NCBI GenBank assembly: GCA_017454525.1 | Contig: JAFTCT010000124.1 | Coordinates: forward strand, 1-40,195 | Origin: Clostridia bacterium | Lineage (GTDB): Bacteria > Bacillota > Clostridia > Oscillospirales > CAG-272 | Length of the DNA: 40,195 nt | Direction: 5' to 3' | Shown here: positions 1 through 7,633 of the stretch, piece by piece | How positions within the stretch are numbered: the first letter of the stretch is position 1 | How the letters are laid out: the number at the start of each line of letters is the position of its first letter | Made by a program: the position numbers and the translations under genes | Notes under the pieces: generated by a model | Database searches by the model: none | Told to the model about the DNA's origin: nothing | What the model saw: only the letters and a program-made list of their open reading frames with translations

Positions 1-115
1 GTTTCATTTGGCGTATTTGCGCCAAATGAAACACCCCCGTCGACGTTTTTTCTGTCAGGCGGCGCACCGCTTTTGTCATATTGTAATGTAAACCGTACGC
101 TTCTCCGGTCACGCG
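1..115 (+). repeat. Left-truncated copy of the dispersed hairpin repeat
   Basis: Positions 1-32 form a perfect 13-bp stem (arms GTTTCATTTGGCG and CGCCAAATGAAAC) with a 6-nt loop. The stem, the following CCCCGTCGACGTTTT and the TTTTGTCATATTGT further on match 17403-17484, so this is the same element and orientation as the copy at 17397-17601. The outer GGGG arm lies outside the window. After about position 60 the copy is diverged, and the two right-hand hairpins are missing. It lies just past the 3' end of the ROK gene and may act as that gene's transcription stop (inference). Confidence 0.75.
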
Positions 116-146
116 CCGAAGCTATGCATATATCCCGGTATTCCGT

Positions 147-1319
147 TCAGTTTGCGCCGGAGAAAAATCTGTCGAGCACAAGGCAGGCGCCGCCGAGCTG
201 GGGCGCCGCGTCAAGGAAGGTCGAGCGCACGACTTCGACGGTCTTGTACTGCGCGGCGAGGATCCCGCGGTTGATCTTGTTTTCAAGCATTTTCAGATAT
301 TCGTCCGGCAGAAAGGCGCCTTCGTGACCGACGACGACGCACTGCGTATCGAGCAGATTGACGGCGTTGATCAGGGCGACCGACAGTTTGTCGATCATAT
401 CGCGCAGGATGAGCGCGCAGCCCGGCTTTTTGGAAACTCTTTCTAGATCGTGCGGGGTCAGCGTGCTTTCGCCCGTTTCTCTGCGCAGCCGGTCGAGGAT
501 CACGTTGATGTCGGAATAGAGTTCAAGACAGCCGCGGTTGCCGCAGAAGCAGAGCGGTCCGTCGAAGTTGATGCACATGTGTCCGATCTCGCCGACGGTG
601 ATGCTGTGATCGGAAAAGGGCCTGCCGTCGAGGATCGCGCCCGAGCCGATGCCGTTGGTGATCCCGAGATAGAGGAAGCTGTCGTACTTTTTTCCGATGC
701 CGTAGATGCTTTCGGCGAGCGCGGAAGCGTTCATATCGTTGTCGAGATATACCGGACAGCCGTACCGATCCCCGATTTCCTTCACGACGTCAAGATCGGA
801 AATACCGTAGAAATTCGTGGGCGCGAGGATGCGTCCCTTCAGCGGATCGAGCGGAGAGATCGACGAGACGCCTACGCCGAGCAGACGGTTTTCCGGGCGG
901 TTTTTTTGCAGGTATGCGAACGCCGCGTCGGTCAGCGCAAAGATCTTTTGCATCAGCGTATCCTTCGTTTCTCCGCGCAGTTCCGTTTTCTCTTCGAAAA
1001 GGGTGCGCAGCCGCAGATCGCAGATCAGCGCGCGGATCTCGCTGCGCGCCACGTATACGCCGATCGCGAGCGGCGCGCTGTCGGAGATGCCGAGCAGCAC
1101 CGGCGTTCTGCCGACTGCAGCTGTCGGATCCGCCTCCTTTTCCACGAGATATCCGTCGTCGAACAGTTCTCCCACGATCTTGCTGATCGCCATCTTTGTC
1201 AGACCCATGTTCTGCGCGATGTCGGTTCTGGAGTGCCGCCCGCCGGCGATCGTACGCAGGACCATGCCGCGGTTGTTCGTTTTGAGATGATTGTTGTTCA
1301 ATCCTTTGAGTTTTGCCAT
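147..1319 (-). CDS. ROK-family transcriptional repressor
   Basis: This is a ROK-family regulator of about 390 residues. An N-terminal winged helix-turn-helix (roughly residues 12-65) is followed by the sugar-kinase-like fold. Visible ROK hallmarks are the DNDMNASALAE segment with the catalytic-type Asp, NGIGSG, the sugar-contacting VGEIGHM, and the zinc-binding CFCGNRGCLE. In this family the helix-turn-helix represses sugar-utilisation genes and sugar binding relieves repression. The start is placed at ATG 1319 (MAKLKG) because GGAGG lies 9 nt upstream; an ATG at 1328 is only 1 nt from that site. It is divergent from the secreted phosphoesterase gene and next to mannosidase-type genes, so it probably controls them (inference). 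Effector sugar unknown. Confidence 0.9.
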   Translation of the reverse strand: MAKLKGLNNNHLKTNNRGMVLRTIAGGRHSRTDIAQNMGLTKMAISKIVGELFDDGYLVEKEADPTAAVGRTPVLLGISDSAPLAIGVYVARSEIRALICDLRLRTLFEEKTELRGETKDTLMQKIFALTDAAFAYLQKNRPENRLLGVGVSSISPLDPLKGRILAPTNFYGISDLDVVKEIGDRYGCPVYLDNDMNASALAESIYGIGKKYDSFLYLGITNGIGSGAILDGRPFSDHSITVGEIGHMCINFDGPLCFCGNRGCLELYSDINVILDRLRRETGESTLTPHDLERVSKKPGCALILRDMIDKLSVALINAVNLLDTQCVVVGHEGAFLPDEYLKMLENKINRGILAAQYKTVEVVRSTFLDAAPQLGGACLVLDRFFSGAN

Positions 1320-1342
1320 TTTTTTCATCCTCCGCTTTCTTG

Positions 1343-1373
1343 ATTATAGCCGAACAATGTGAACAAAGTTTGA
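1343..1373 (-). promoter_or_regulatory. Probable ROK gene promoter with operator-like site
   Basis: On the minus strand a TATAAT box (1343-1348) lies 15 nt before the GGAGG of the ROK gene. No good -35 hexamer is seen at 17 nt. The expected -35 zone contains a direct repeat, TTGTTC-ACA-TTGTTC. Read on the plus strand, GTGAACAAAGTTTGA (1359-1373) matches 11 of 15 positions of the palindrome at 4108-4122. Autoregulation by the ROK protein is an inference. Confidence 0.4.
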
Positions 1374-1465
1374 ATAACGGAAAAAGAAAAAACCGGGCTT
1401 TTACATCTGCCCGCATATATTCGGCTCCGGATCGTTGATTTGCGCTCCGTTCGCGCGCTTCGCTC

Positions 1466-1494
1466 TTGACAAGACGCCGCGGCAATATTATAAT
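1466..1494 (+). promoter_or_regulatory. Sigma-A promoter of the lipoprotein phosphoesterase gene
   Basis: The -35 box TTGACA (1466-1471) and the -10 box TATAAT (1489-1494) are both perfect consensus with a 17-nt spacer. The start site is expected near 1501, giving a leader of about 47 nt that is almost entirely a 17-bp tandem repeat. A promoter this strong suggests that control is by repressor or at the leader. Confidence 0.9.
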
Positions 1495-1501
1495 GAAGAT
1501 A

Positions 1502-1535
1502 ACAGAACGTATTTTCAGACAGAACGTATTTTCAG
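1502..1535 (+). repeat. Perfect 17-bp tandem duplication in a 5' leader
   Basis: ACAGAACGTATTTTCAG occurs twice in a row (1502-1518 and 1519-1535) between the predicted transcription start and the AGGAGG site at 1534-1539. It could be a paired operator or RNA-binding site, or a simple slippage duplication. The sequence does not decide between these. Confidence 0.9.
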
Positions 1536-1547
1536 GAGGTGGTTCAG

Positions 1548-4013
1548 TTGTCAGGCAAAACGCGCGTCAAAGCGCTTTCCGCCGCCCTGGCTTTTCTTAT
1601 GATCACGGCGGCGATCCTGTGCGCCTGCTCCGGCGGAGCGCAAAAGCCGACAGAAACGGGGGAGGGTACGATCATGACGGATGTTCAGACGCCGCTTACA
1701 AGCGGCGAAGGATCTGTTACGCCTGCGCAGACGCCTGCTCCAACGCCGACGCCGACGCCTACCCCGACGCCGACCCCGACTCCGACGCCGACCCCGACTC
1801 CGACGCCTACCCCGACGCCTACGCCTACCCCGACGCCGACCCCGGTCGAATTATCGGAAGCGTTTTACGGCGGCGCGAACGCGGCGGCGGAACTGCATTT
1901 CGATTACGCGGATCCCGCGGGCAGAGGGATCGAGGGACAACTGATCCTCACGGTCAGAAAGGAGAGCGCCGTGGGGTACTATCAGGTGTATTACGGGGAT
2001 GAGCAGGGCGTGATCCCCGGCTGGCTCCCCCTTGCGAAACTCACGGTCGGCGACCTTGAGCCGAACGTGGTGTACAGGGCGTCACGGCTGAGCGCGCCGC
2101 CGCCGGGCGCCTGCACCGTGGTCGCGGTCGGCTCCGACGGAAAAGCCGCCGCGTATGAGGAGATCCCGGCGGGGAAGCGCATGAACGAAACGCCCCTTTC
2201 GGAATTCGCGGCGCTCTCGGACGTGCACGTCTTCTACGACGAGCCGTATGACGGAGATTACGCCTCGATCAACGGGAAGAGCGACGTGGAGCGCGCGATG
2301 AAGCGGCTCAATCCGATGGATCTCCGATTCATCGCCGTCACGGGCGACCTCATCCTCTCCTTCGTGGAGGAGGAATCGCAGATCGTCGACGAACTGACGC
2401 TCTCGACCTCGCTCCTGTCGAAGTCCGACTGCCCCGTCTACGTCGTGAAGGGCAATCACGACAAAATGGTCCCGGAGGACGTCTGGAAGGAACTGACCGG
2501 ATGCGAGACCGACTACCGGTTCGTCGAGGACGGCGTGTACTACGTATTCATGTCGCTGAAGACGGTCGGAAACACCGACAGCGTGGACGATTCCCCCTAC
2601 GGCAGCGCGAAGATCAGATGGCTCAAAAACGTGCTGGCGGAAGCGAAGGATCACCGCGTCCTGCTCTTCATGCACTATCCCTTCAACGGCTCCTCCGGAC
2701 TGACGCCGGGCAGAAAATACGGCTTTTCCGACAGTTCGACCGAGGACGATCAGATCCTCGGCGCGATCGACGCGCACGGCGCCGTGACCGTTTTCCACGG
2801 ACACACGCATTACGATTTCCAGTCGTCCCTCAAATACAGCGATATCTGCGCGGCGCGGCTCGGCGGAAAGAATACCTATTCGGTGCACGTTCCGTCGCTC
2901 GCCTATCCCCGCACCTACGACGAGACGACGGTGACGAACGAGTCGCAGGGCTACGTCGTATCGGTCATGCCCGAGGGACTGCTTCTGCGCGGATACGATT
3001 TCATGACGAAAAGATTCGTGCCGTACGCCGTGTGGTATCTCGATACGCGCTTCCTTCCCAACGAGCCCGTTTCAACGTCGGTCACGCTCGACGAGGGTGA
3101 CACGCTGCGCATAGAGATGAAGAAACCGTTCGGCGCGGCGACGTTCTCCTCCTTCGACGGCAATATCGCTGCCGTTGACGCCGACGGAACGGTCACGGCG
3201 CGCTCTGCCGGGAAAACGACGGTCAAGATCCGCGCCGACGGCTTTGACTACTACGTTGACGTCAGAGTGCGCGGCGGCGGTATGCGCGGCAGCGGGACGG
3301 AAGCCGACCCCTACCTCATCGCGAGCGCCGCGCAGTTCGTCTCCTTCCAGGAAGAGATGAAGAACGGGGAGAAGTTCGACGGCAGATATTTCGCGCTGGA
3401 CGCCGATCTCGATCTCAACGACTGTCCCGACTATTCGCCGATGACCGGCAGCACGAACGCGACCTTCGCCGGGTTCTTCGACGGACGGGGGCACCGGCTG
3501 CGCGTAAAGACCGAAAAGGACGCGGAGAGTTTTGCCGTTCCCTATTTCTACAACGTCACCGGCGTCATCGTCAACGTGATGTTCGACTGCTCGATGGGCG
3601 GCTGCGCGTCGACCTCCTATATCGTCGCAAGAACGATGAACAAGGGGAAGTGCGTGAACTGCTCGATCACAGGCTCCCTGAAGGCGAGCAACGTCAATAC
3701 TTCGATCGTCTGCGGCACGTCGTCCGGGACGGTTCTGCAGAACCTCTATATTTCCGTGACCGTTTCGGGCGTGAAACCGGGCGCAAGCGAATCGGGGATC
3801 TCAATGAAGGGGACCGGCAAGGTAAACGGCGTATATTACACCGACAACGGCTGCACGGCGCATTTCGGCGAAACGAAGGTGGAAAACGGCGAAGGCGTGG
3901 CGCAGGCGCTCAACGGGACGCTCGCCGCCGCCGCGGCGAACGCGGGGATCGATCCGTCGCTGCTCTGTTCGTGGCGGGAGGAAAACGGCGTGCCCGTGAT
4001 GAACGTCCGGTGA
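1548..4013 (+). CDS. Lipoprotein calcineurin-type metallophosphoesterase with Ig-like domain
   Basis: This is a secreted lipid-anchored phosphoesterase of about 821 residues. A signal peptide ends in lipobox LCAC, followed by a (Pro-Thr)n stalk. The metallophosphoesterase core shows the family metal ligands: D225-V-H227, G-D267, G-N303-H304-D305, the His of FMHYPF, and G-H419-T-H421. After it come a BIG2-like Ig domain ([19 protein letters not shown]) and a C-terminal region opening with [15 protein letters not shown], typical of clostridial surface proteins. The start is taken as TTG 1548, 8 nt after AGGAGG; GTG 1539 overlaps that site. It has its own promoter and is divergent from the ROK gene. 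The substrate is not readable; a phosphorylated glycan or nucleotide is plausible. Release of phosphate from mannose-6-phosphate glycans is inferred from neighbours only. Confidence 0.85.
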   Translation: MSGKTRVKALSAALAFLMITAAILCACSGGAQKPTETGEGTIMTDVQTPLTSGEGSVTPAQTPAPTPTPTPTPTPTPTPTPTPTPTPTPTPTPTPTPTPVELSEAFYGGANAAAELHFDYADPAGRGIEGQLILTVRKESAVGYYQVYYGDEQGVIPGWLPLAKLTVGDLEPNVVYRASRLSAPPPGACTVVAVGSDGKAAAYEEIPAGKRMNETPLSEFAALSDVHVFYDEPYDGDYASINGKSDVERAMKRLNPMDLRFIAVTGDLILSFVEEESQIVDELTLSTSLLSKSDCPVYVVKGNHDKMVPEDVWKELTGCETDYRFVEDGVYYVFMSLKTVGNTDSVDDSPYGSAKIRWLKNVLAEAKDHRVLLFMHYPFNGSSGLTPGRKYGFSDSSTEDDQILGAIDAHGAVTVFHGHTHYDFQSSLKYSDICAARLGGKNTYSVHVPSLAYPRTYDETTVTNESQGYVVSVMPEGLLLRGYDFMTKRFVPYAVWYLDTRFLPNEPVSTSVTLDEGDTLRIEMKKPFGAATFSSFDGNIAAVDADGTVTARSAGKTTVKIRADGFDYYVDVRVRGGGMRGSGTEADPYLIASAAQFVSFQEEMKNGEKFDGRYFALDADLDLNDCPDYSPMTGSTNATFAGFFDGRGHRLRVKTEKDAESFAVPYFYNVTGVIVNVMFDCSMGGCASTSYIVARTMNKGKCVNCSITGSLKASNVNTSIVCGTSSGTVLQNLYISVTVSGVKPGASESGISMKGTGKVNGVYYTDNGCTAHFGETKVENGEGVAQALNGTLAAAAANAGIDPSLLCSWREENGVPVMNVR
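1735..1845 (+). repeat. In-frame hexanucleotide repeats encoding the Pro-Thr stalk
   Basis: Imperfect tandem 6-nt units (CCGACG, CCTACC and similar) encode (Pro-Thr)n between the lipobox and the catalytic domain. All indels of whole units stay in frame, so stalk length can vary by slippage. Confidence 0.9.
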
Positions 4014-4072
4014 ACGCGCTCCCTTTTAGCAGAATATACAAAAAGAGAAATCACTTTTCATCATTTTACATA

Positions 4073-4101
4073 TTGCTTTTTTGCGGGAAATGTGGTATGA
4101 T
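4073..4101 (+). promoter_or_regulatory. Sigma-A promoter of the binding-protein/GH92 operon
   Basis: TTGCTT (4073-4078), a 17-nt spacer and TATGAT (4096-4101), with a TG extended -10 at 4093-4094. The start site is expected near 4108. The next two genes follow after gaps of 155 and 69 nt without a clear promoter, so this is probably the promoter for all three. Confidence 0.8.
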
Positions 4102-4107
4102 AATTTA

Positions 4108-4122
4108 GTAAACATAGTTTAC
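4108..4122 (+). promoter_or_regulatory. Palindromic operator candidate at the start site
   Basis: GTAAAC-ATA-GTTTAC is a perfect 6-bp inverted repeat with a 3-nt centre, beginning at the expected +1. A related sequence lies in the upstream region of the ROK gene (1359-1373). The position suits a repressor; assignment to the ROK protein is an inference. Confidence 0.5.
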
Positions 4123-4166
4123 AAATTCAGTTGGTTGAAAGAAATTTTTAACAAATGGAGGATCAT

Positions 4167-7100
4167 ATGAAACAATTCGGCAGAATCATGGCGCTGATGC
4201 TCGCAGTCCTGATGGTCACCGCATCGTTCACGCTGTGGGTCACGGCAGAGCCGGAAGCAGCGAAACTGACGGTGGCGGATATCGACGAGACTCTGAGCTC
4301 CGCCGGCAACGGCTCGTCCGAGGGCCTTGCGCAGATGTTCGACGGCAATAAGAATTCGAAATATCTGACCGCATCGGTGCCCGCGGAAGTCGTTTTCGCA
4401 CTCAGCGAAGCGGCTGTCGTCACCTACTACGAACTGACCAGCGCCGACCACGGCGAATGGGATCCCAAGGCGTGGAAGCTTTACGGATCTTCCGACAAAG
4501 CGACGTGGACGGAACTCGACAGCAGATCTGGTGAAGACTTCCTTCTCACGCCCGACACCAACGGCTATTCCTTTGAGAACACCGCCGCGTATACGTGGTA
4601 CAAACTTGAAGTGACCGAAAGCCACGGCGAAGCGTACGGTTTCAGCGTCGCCATTTCGGAAATGGAGCTCTTCGTCTCCAAGCCCGCAGAGGACATTGAA
4701 GGCGCCGTCGTAGACCTGAGTACCGTCACCGGTTCCGAGGGGAACGGCTCGTCCGAAGGACTGCTTCAGGCGTTCGACGGCAATACCGGCACAAAATACC
4801 TGACCAAATCCTGCCCCGCGGAGATCATCTTCGCACTCAAGAAAGCGGTCGCCGTATGCCGTTACGAACTGACCAGCACCGACCACGGCGAATGGGATCC
4901 CAAGGCGTGGACGCTCTACGGATCCGACAACGGCACGGACTGGGTCGAACTTGACTCGCAGGCCGATCAGAACTTCACCGGCCGCGGCGTGACCAACGCC
5001 TATGAGTTCGACAACGAAGACGACTATCTCTGGTATAAACTTGAAGTGACCGAGAGCCACGGCGAAGCGTACGGCTACAAAGTCGCCGTCGCGGAGTTCG
5101 CGCTCTCCGACGAGAAAGCGCCCGATCCCGGTATCGTCGTCGATCCGGAGAGCGTGACCGGCACGCCCGGCAACGGCTCGTCCGAAGGTCTTGCGCAGAT
5201 GTTCGACGGCAATCCGAACAGCAAATATCTCACCAATACCGTTCCCGCCGAGATCATTTTCTCGCTCAACAGAAAAGCGGTCGTCAACTATTATGAACTG
5301 ACCTCCACCGACCACGGCGAATGGGATCCCAAGGCGTGGAAGCTCTACGGATCCGACGACAAGACGGCGTGGACGGAGATCGACAGCCGCAAGGATGAGG
5401 ATTTCGCCGGCCGCGGCGTCACCAACGCCTACTTCTTTGACAACAAGACCGAATATCTGTGGTATAAACTCGAAGTGACCGAGAGCCACGGCGAAGCGTT
5501 CGGCTTCAATATCGCGATCGCGGAAATGACCGTTGCGTTCGTGACCGTCGCGGCTGATTCGATCAGCGGCAGCGCGGGCAACGGAGACAACAATTTCTAC
5601 AACCTCTTCGACGGCAGCGCCGATACGAAGTATCTGGTCTTCCGTGATTCCGACGACGAGGCGGTCACGGTCTGCTTCAAAATGACGAAGCCCGTCACGG
5701 TCAACGGTTACAGGATCACCTCCGCCAACGACCAGCCGGTCCGCGATCCCAAGAGCTGGAACGTTTACGGCTCCGAAGACGGAGAGAACTGGGTCAAGAT
5801 CGACGAGCGCGCCGATCAGGATCAGTTCCCGATGAGAAAGACCGCGTACGCCTTCCAGTTCGACAATGAAGACGCGTACGAATGGTACAAGTTCGAATTC
5901 ACCTCGAACTTCGGTATCGATCCCTGGAATTTCAACATCATTCAGATCGGCGAAATTGAACTCTTCTATGCCGAGGAAGAGATCGTCGACGACAGTCTGA
6001 CCGTTCTGATAGATACGATCACGTCGTCCGATCCCTACAATGACAGCCATACCGCCGACAAACTGTTCGACGGCAGCGTCGACACCAAGTTCTTAACGAA
6101 CGGAAAGACCATGTGGGTCGCCTTCTCGCTCAAGACCGCGAAGGCGGTCAACGCCTACACGATCACCTGCGCGAACGACTGGGCTTCGAGAAACCCCTAT
6201 GACTGGACCTTCTACGGTTCCGAAGACGGTGTGAACTGGATCGAACTCGATAAGCGCACGGGTGAGATCCCCGCTGCACTCAAAGAAAGCGCGAAGTACG
6301 TCTTCGCCAACGATACTGAATTCCTGTGGTATAAACTCGACGTCACGAAGAACGGCGGCAACGGGATCACCGGTTTTGCCGAGCTGACGCTCGAAAGAGT
6401 CGAAACCCCTGCCTGCCTCACGACCGAACTTGCCGTTGACGGCGAGAGCGTGACCGCGCCCGCGGGGAACAGCGGAAGCGGCGTCGGAAATCTCTTTGAC
6501 GACGACAACTCCACGAGATACCTCGTTCAGAATAACGGCGAACCCTTCGACGTGATCTTCTCGCTCGTCAAACCGGGACTCGTCAACCGCTACGCGGTAT
6601 CCGGCTCGAAGGACCATCTTGAAAGATCCCCCAAGACCTTCTCCTTCTACGGATCGGTCGACGGAACGGAATGGGTGGAACTCGACAGTCAGGATCTCGA
6701 GGCAAAGACTTCGAGCGATCCCAACTACTTCTGCGGCGGCACCTTCACGTTTGAAAACAAAGTCGTTTATACCTATTACAAACTGCACGTCGAGGCGGTC
6801 AGCGGCGGTTCCCTCTGCGGCATCAATACGCTTGCCGTCTATACCGCTTCTCCCGCGGACGGCGTTGACGTTTACGTGCCCGCGAACGTCAGCGATCTGA
6901 CCGGCGTGTGCGCCGCTTCGAAGGTCAGAAGCGCGATCGTGAAAGCGCCCGCGCTGACCGACGAGAGCGTCAACGCGGTCAAGGCGGCTGCGCCCGTGAC
7001 GGTTTACGGAAACAAGACGCTGACCGGAGAAGGACTTGCCGCACAGCTGGCAGGCGCCGAGGGCGTGACCTTCATCAACATCCTCTCTCTTGAAAAGAGT

Positions 7101-7478
7101 TTCTGCGAGACCAAGAACGGTGAGAATATCTTTACGGCGGTCGCGGCGCTGAAGGTGCCCGATCTTGAATACAAGTCGCTGAAGATGGATCTCTGCTTCT
7201 ATCAGGGCGGCGCAGAGATCGTTCCTCCGAGCGGAAGAAAGAGCGTTGCGATCTCGAACGTCTATACGACGATCAACGGCTATGCTTCCGTCAATCCCGA
7301 TACCGCGCAGGCACAGGGCTATGAGACGGTCGACGCCGCGTATCTGGCAGCCGTTTCCGTTGCAGGGATCATCGGCGGCAACTACACCGTCAGAATCGTC
7401 CTGACCGGCACGGTAGAGACGCCCGACGGCGAGGTAGAGGTCGTCAGCGACCCGTTCGAGACGACCACCACGTTCTGA
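4167..7478 (+). CDS. Secreted protein of six discoidin-like (F5/8 type C) repeats
   Basis: This predicted extracellular binding protein has about 1103 residues and no catalytic domain that I recognise. A signal peptide (cleavage near VTA-EP) is followed by six repeats of about 140 residues, starting near 33, 182, 322, 462, 610 and 752. Each has the pattern LFDG..TKYL, a YxxTSAND or TSTDHGEWDPKxW segment, YGSxDG..W..xDxR and YxWYKLxVT. Such galactose-binding-like folds (CBM32-like) typically bind glycans. Residues from about 898 form a C-terminal domain I do not recognise. There is no dockerin, LPxTG or transmembrane anchor. The start is ATG 4167, 5 nt after GGAGG; ATG 4155 lies before that site. 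The same module recurs in both GH92 enzymes downstream, so it probably binds the same glycan, perhaps as a released or surface-held capture protein. Confidence 0.85.
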   Translation: MKQFGRIMALMLAVLMVTASFTLWVTAEPEAAKLTVADIDETLSSAGNGSSEGLAQMFDGNKNSKYLTASVPAEVVFALSEAAVVTYYELTSADHGEWDPKAWKLYGSSDKATWTELDSRSGEDFLLTPDTNGYSFENTAAYTWYKLEVTESHGEAYGFSVAISEMELFVSKPAEDIEGAVVDLSTVTGSEGNGSSEGLLQAFDGNTGTKYLTKSCPAEIIFALKKAVAVCRYELTSTDHGEWDPKAWTLYGSDNGTDWVELDSQADQNFTGRGVTNAYEFDNEDDYLWYKLEVTESHGEAYGYKVAVAEFALSDEKAPDPGIVVDPESVTGTPGNGSSEGLAQMFDGNPNSKYLTNTVPAEIIFSLNRKAVVNYYELTSTDHGEWDPKAWKLYGSDDKTAWTEIDSRKDEDFAGRGVTNAYFFDNKTEYLWYKLEVTESHGEAFGFNIAIAEMTVAFVTVAADSISGSAGNGDNNFYNLFDGSADTKYLVFRDSDDEAVTVCFKMTKPVTVNGYRITSANDQPVRDPKSWNVYGSEDGENWVKIDERADQDQFPMRKTAYAFQFDNEDAYEWYKFEFTSNFGIDPWNFNIIQIGEIELFYAEEEIVDDSLTVLIDTITSSDPYNDSHTADKLFDGSVDTKFLTNGKTMWVAFSLKTAKAVNAYTITCANDWASRNPYDWTFYGSEDGVNWIELDKRTGEIPAALKESAKYVFANDTEFLWYKLDVTKNGGNGITGFAELTLERVETPACLTTELAVDGESVTAPAGNSGSGVGNLFDDDNSTRYLVQNNGEPFDVIFSLVKPGLVNRYAVSGSKDHLERSPKTFSFYGSVDGTEWVELDSQDLEAKTSSDPNYFCGGTFTFENKVVYTYYKLHVEAVSGGSLCGINTLAVYTASPADGVDVYVPANVSDLTGVCAASKVRSAIVKAPALTDESVNAVKAAAPVTVYGNKTLTGEGLAAQLAGAEGVTFINILSLEKSFCETKNGENIFTAVAALKVPDLEYKSLKMDLCFYQGGAEIVPPSGRKSVAISNVYTTINGYASVNPDTAQAQGYETVDAAYLAAVSVAGIIGGNYTVRIVLTGTVETPDGEVEVVSDPFETTTTF
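4262..5550 (+). repeat. Three near-identical binding modules at DNA level
   Basis: Modules 1-3 share long identical stretches; for example a 31-nt block encoding most of the DHGEWDPKAW segment recurs exactly at 4446, 4881 and 5310 (periods 435 and 429 nt). Modules 4-6 are clearly more diverged. This points to recent duplication or gene conversion of the first three. Confidence 0.85.
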
Positions 7479-7516
7479 TCGCCGCAGCAACAAAGAGCAA
7501 ATATTGAACGAAAAGG

Positions 7517-7582
7517 CAGAGCTGCGCTGTTTCATAACAAGCGCGGCTCTGTCTGCACAGGACGAGAGACCCGCTTCGGGTC
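7517..7582 (+). promoter_or_regulatory. Two intergenic hairpins between the binding protein and GH92 gene
   Basis: The 155-nt gap holds a 12-bp stem (7517-7528 with 7540-7551, one G-T wobble, 11-nt loop) and a short 6-bp stem, GACCCG/CGGGTC (7568-7582). Neither is followed by a T-run, so they look like RNA-processing, stability or partial-attenuation elements rather than full terminators. No promoter is evident in the gap. Confidence 0.5.
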
Positions 7583-7633
7583 CCGGATGCCCAAGCCGTT
7601 CGCCGGGCGCTGTCCGGCAGAAAGGGAAGAGTT

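Noticed and set aside
4119..6050. Open frame of 643 codons antisense to the binding protein, with apparent internal repeats
   Set aside because: Its repeats simply reflect the discoidin modules on the other strand, and composition is that of a shadow frame.
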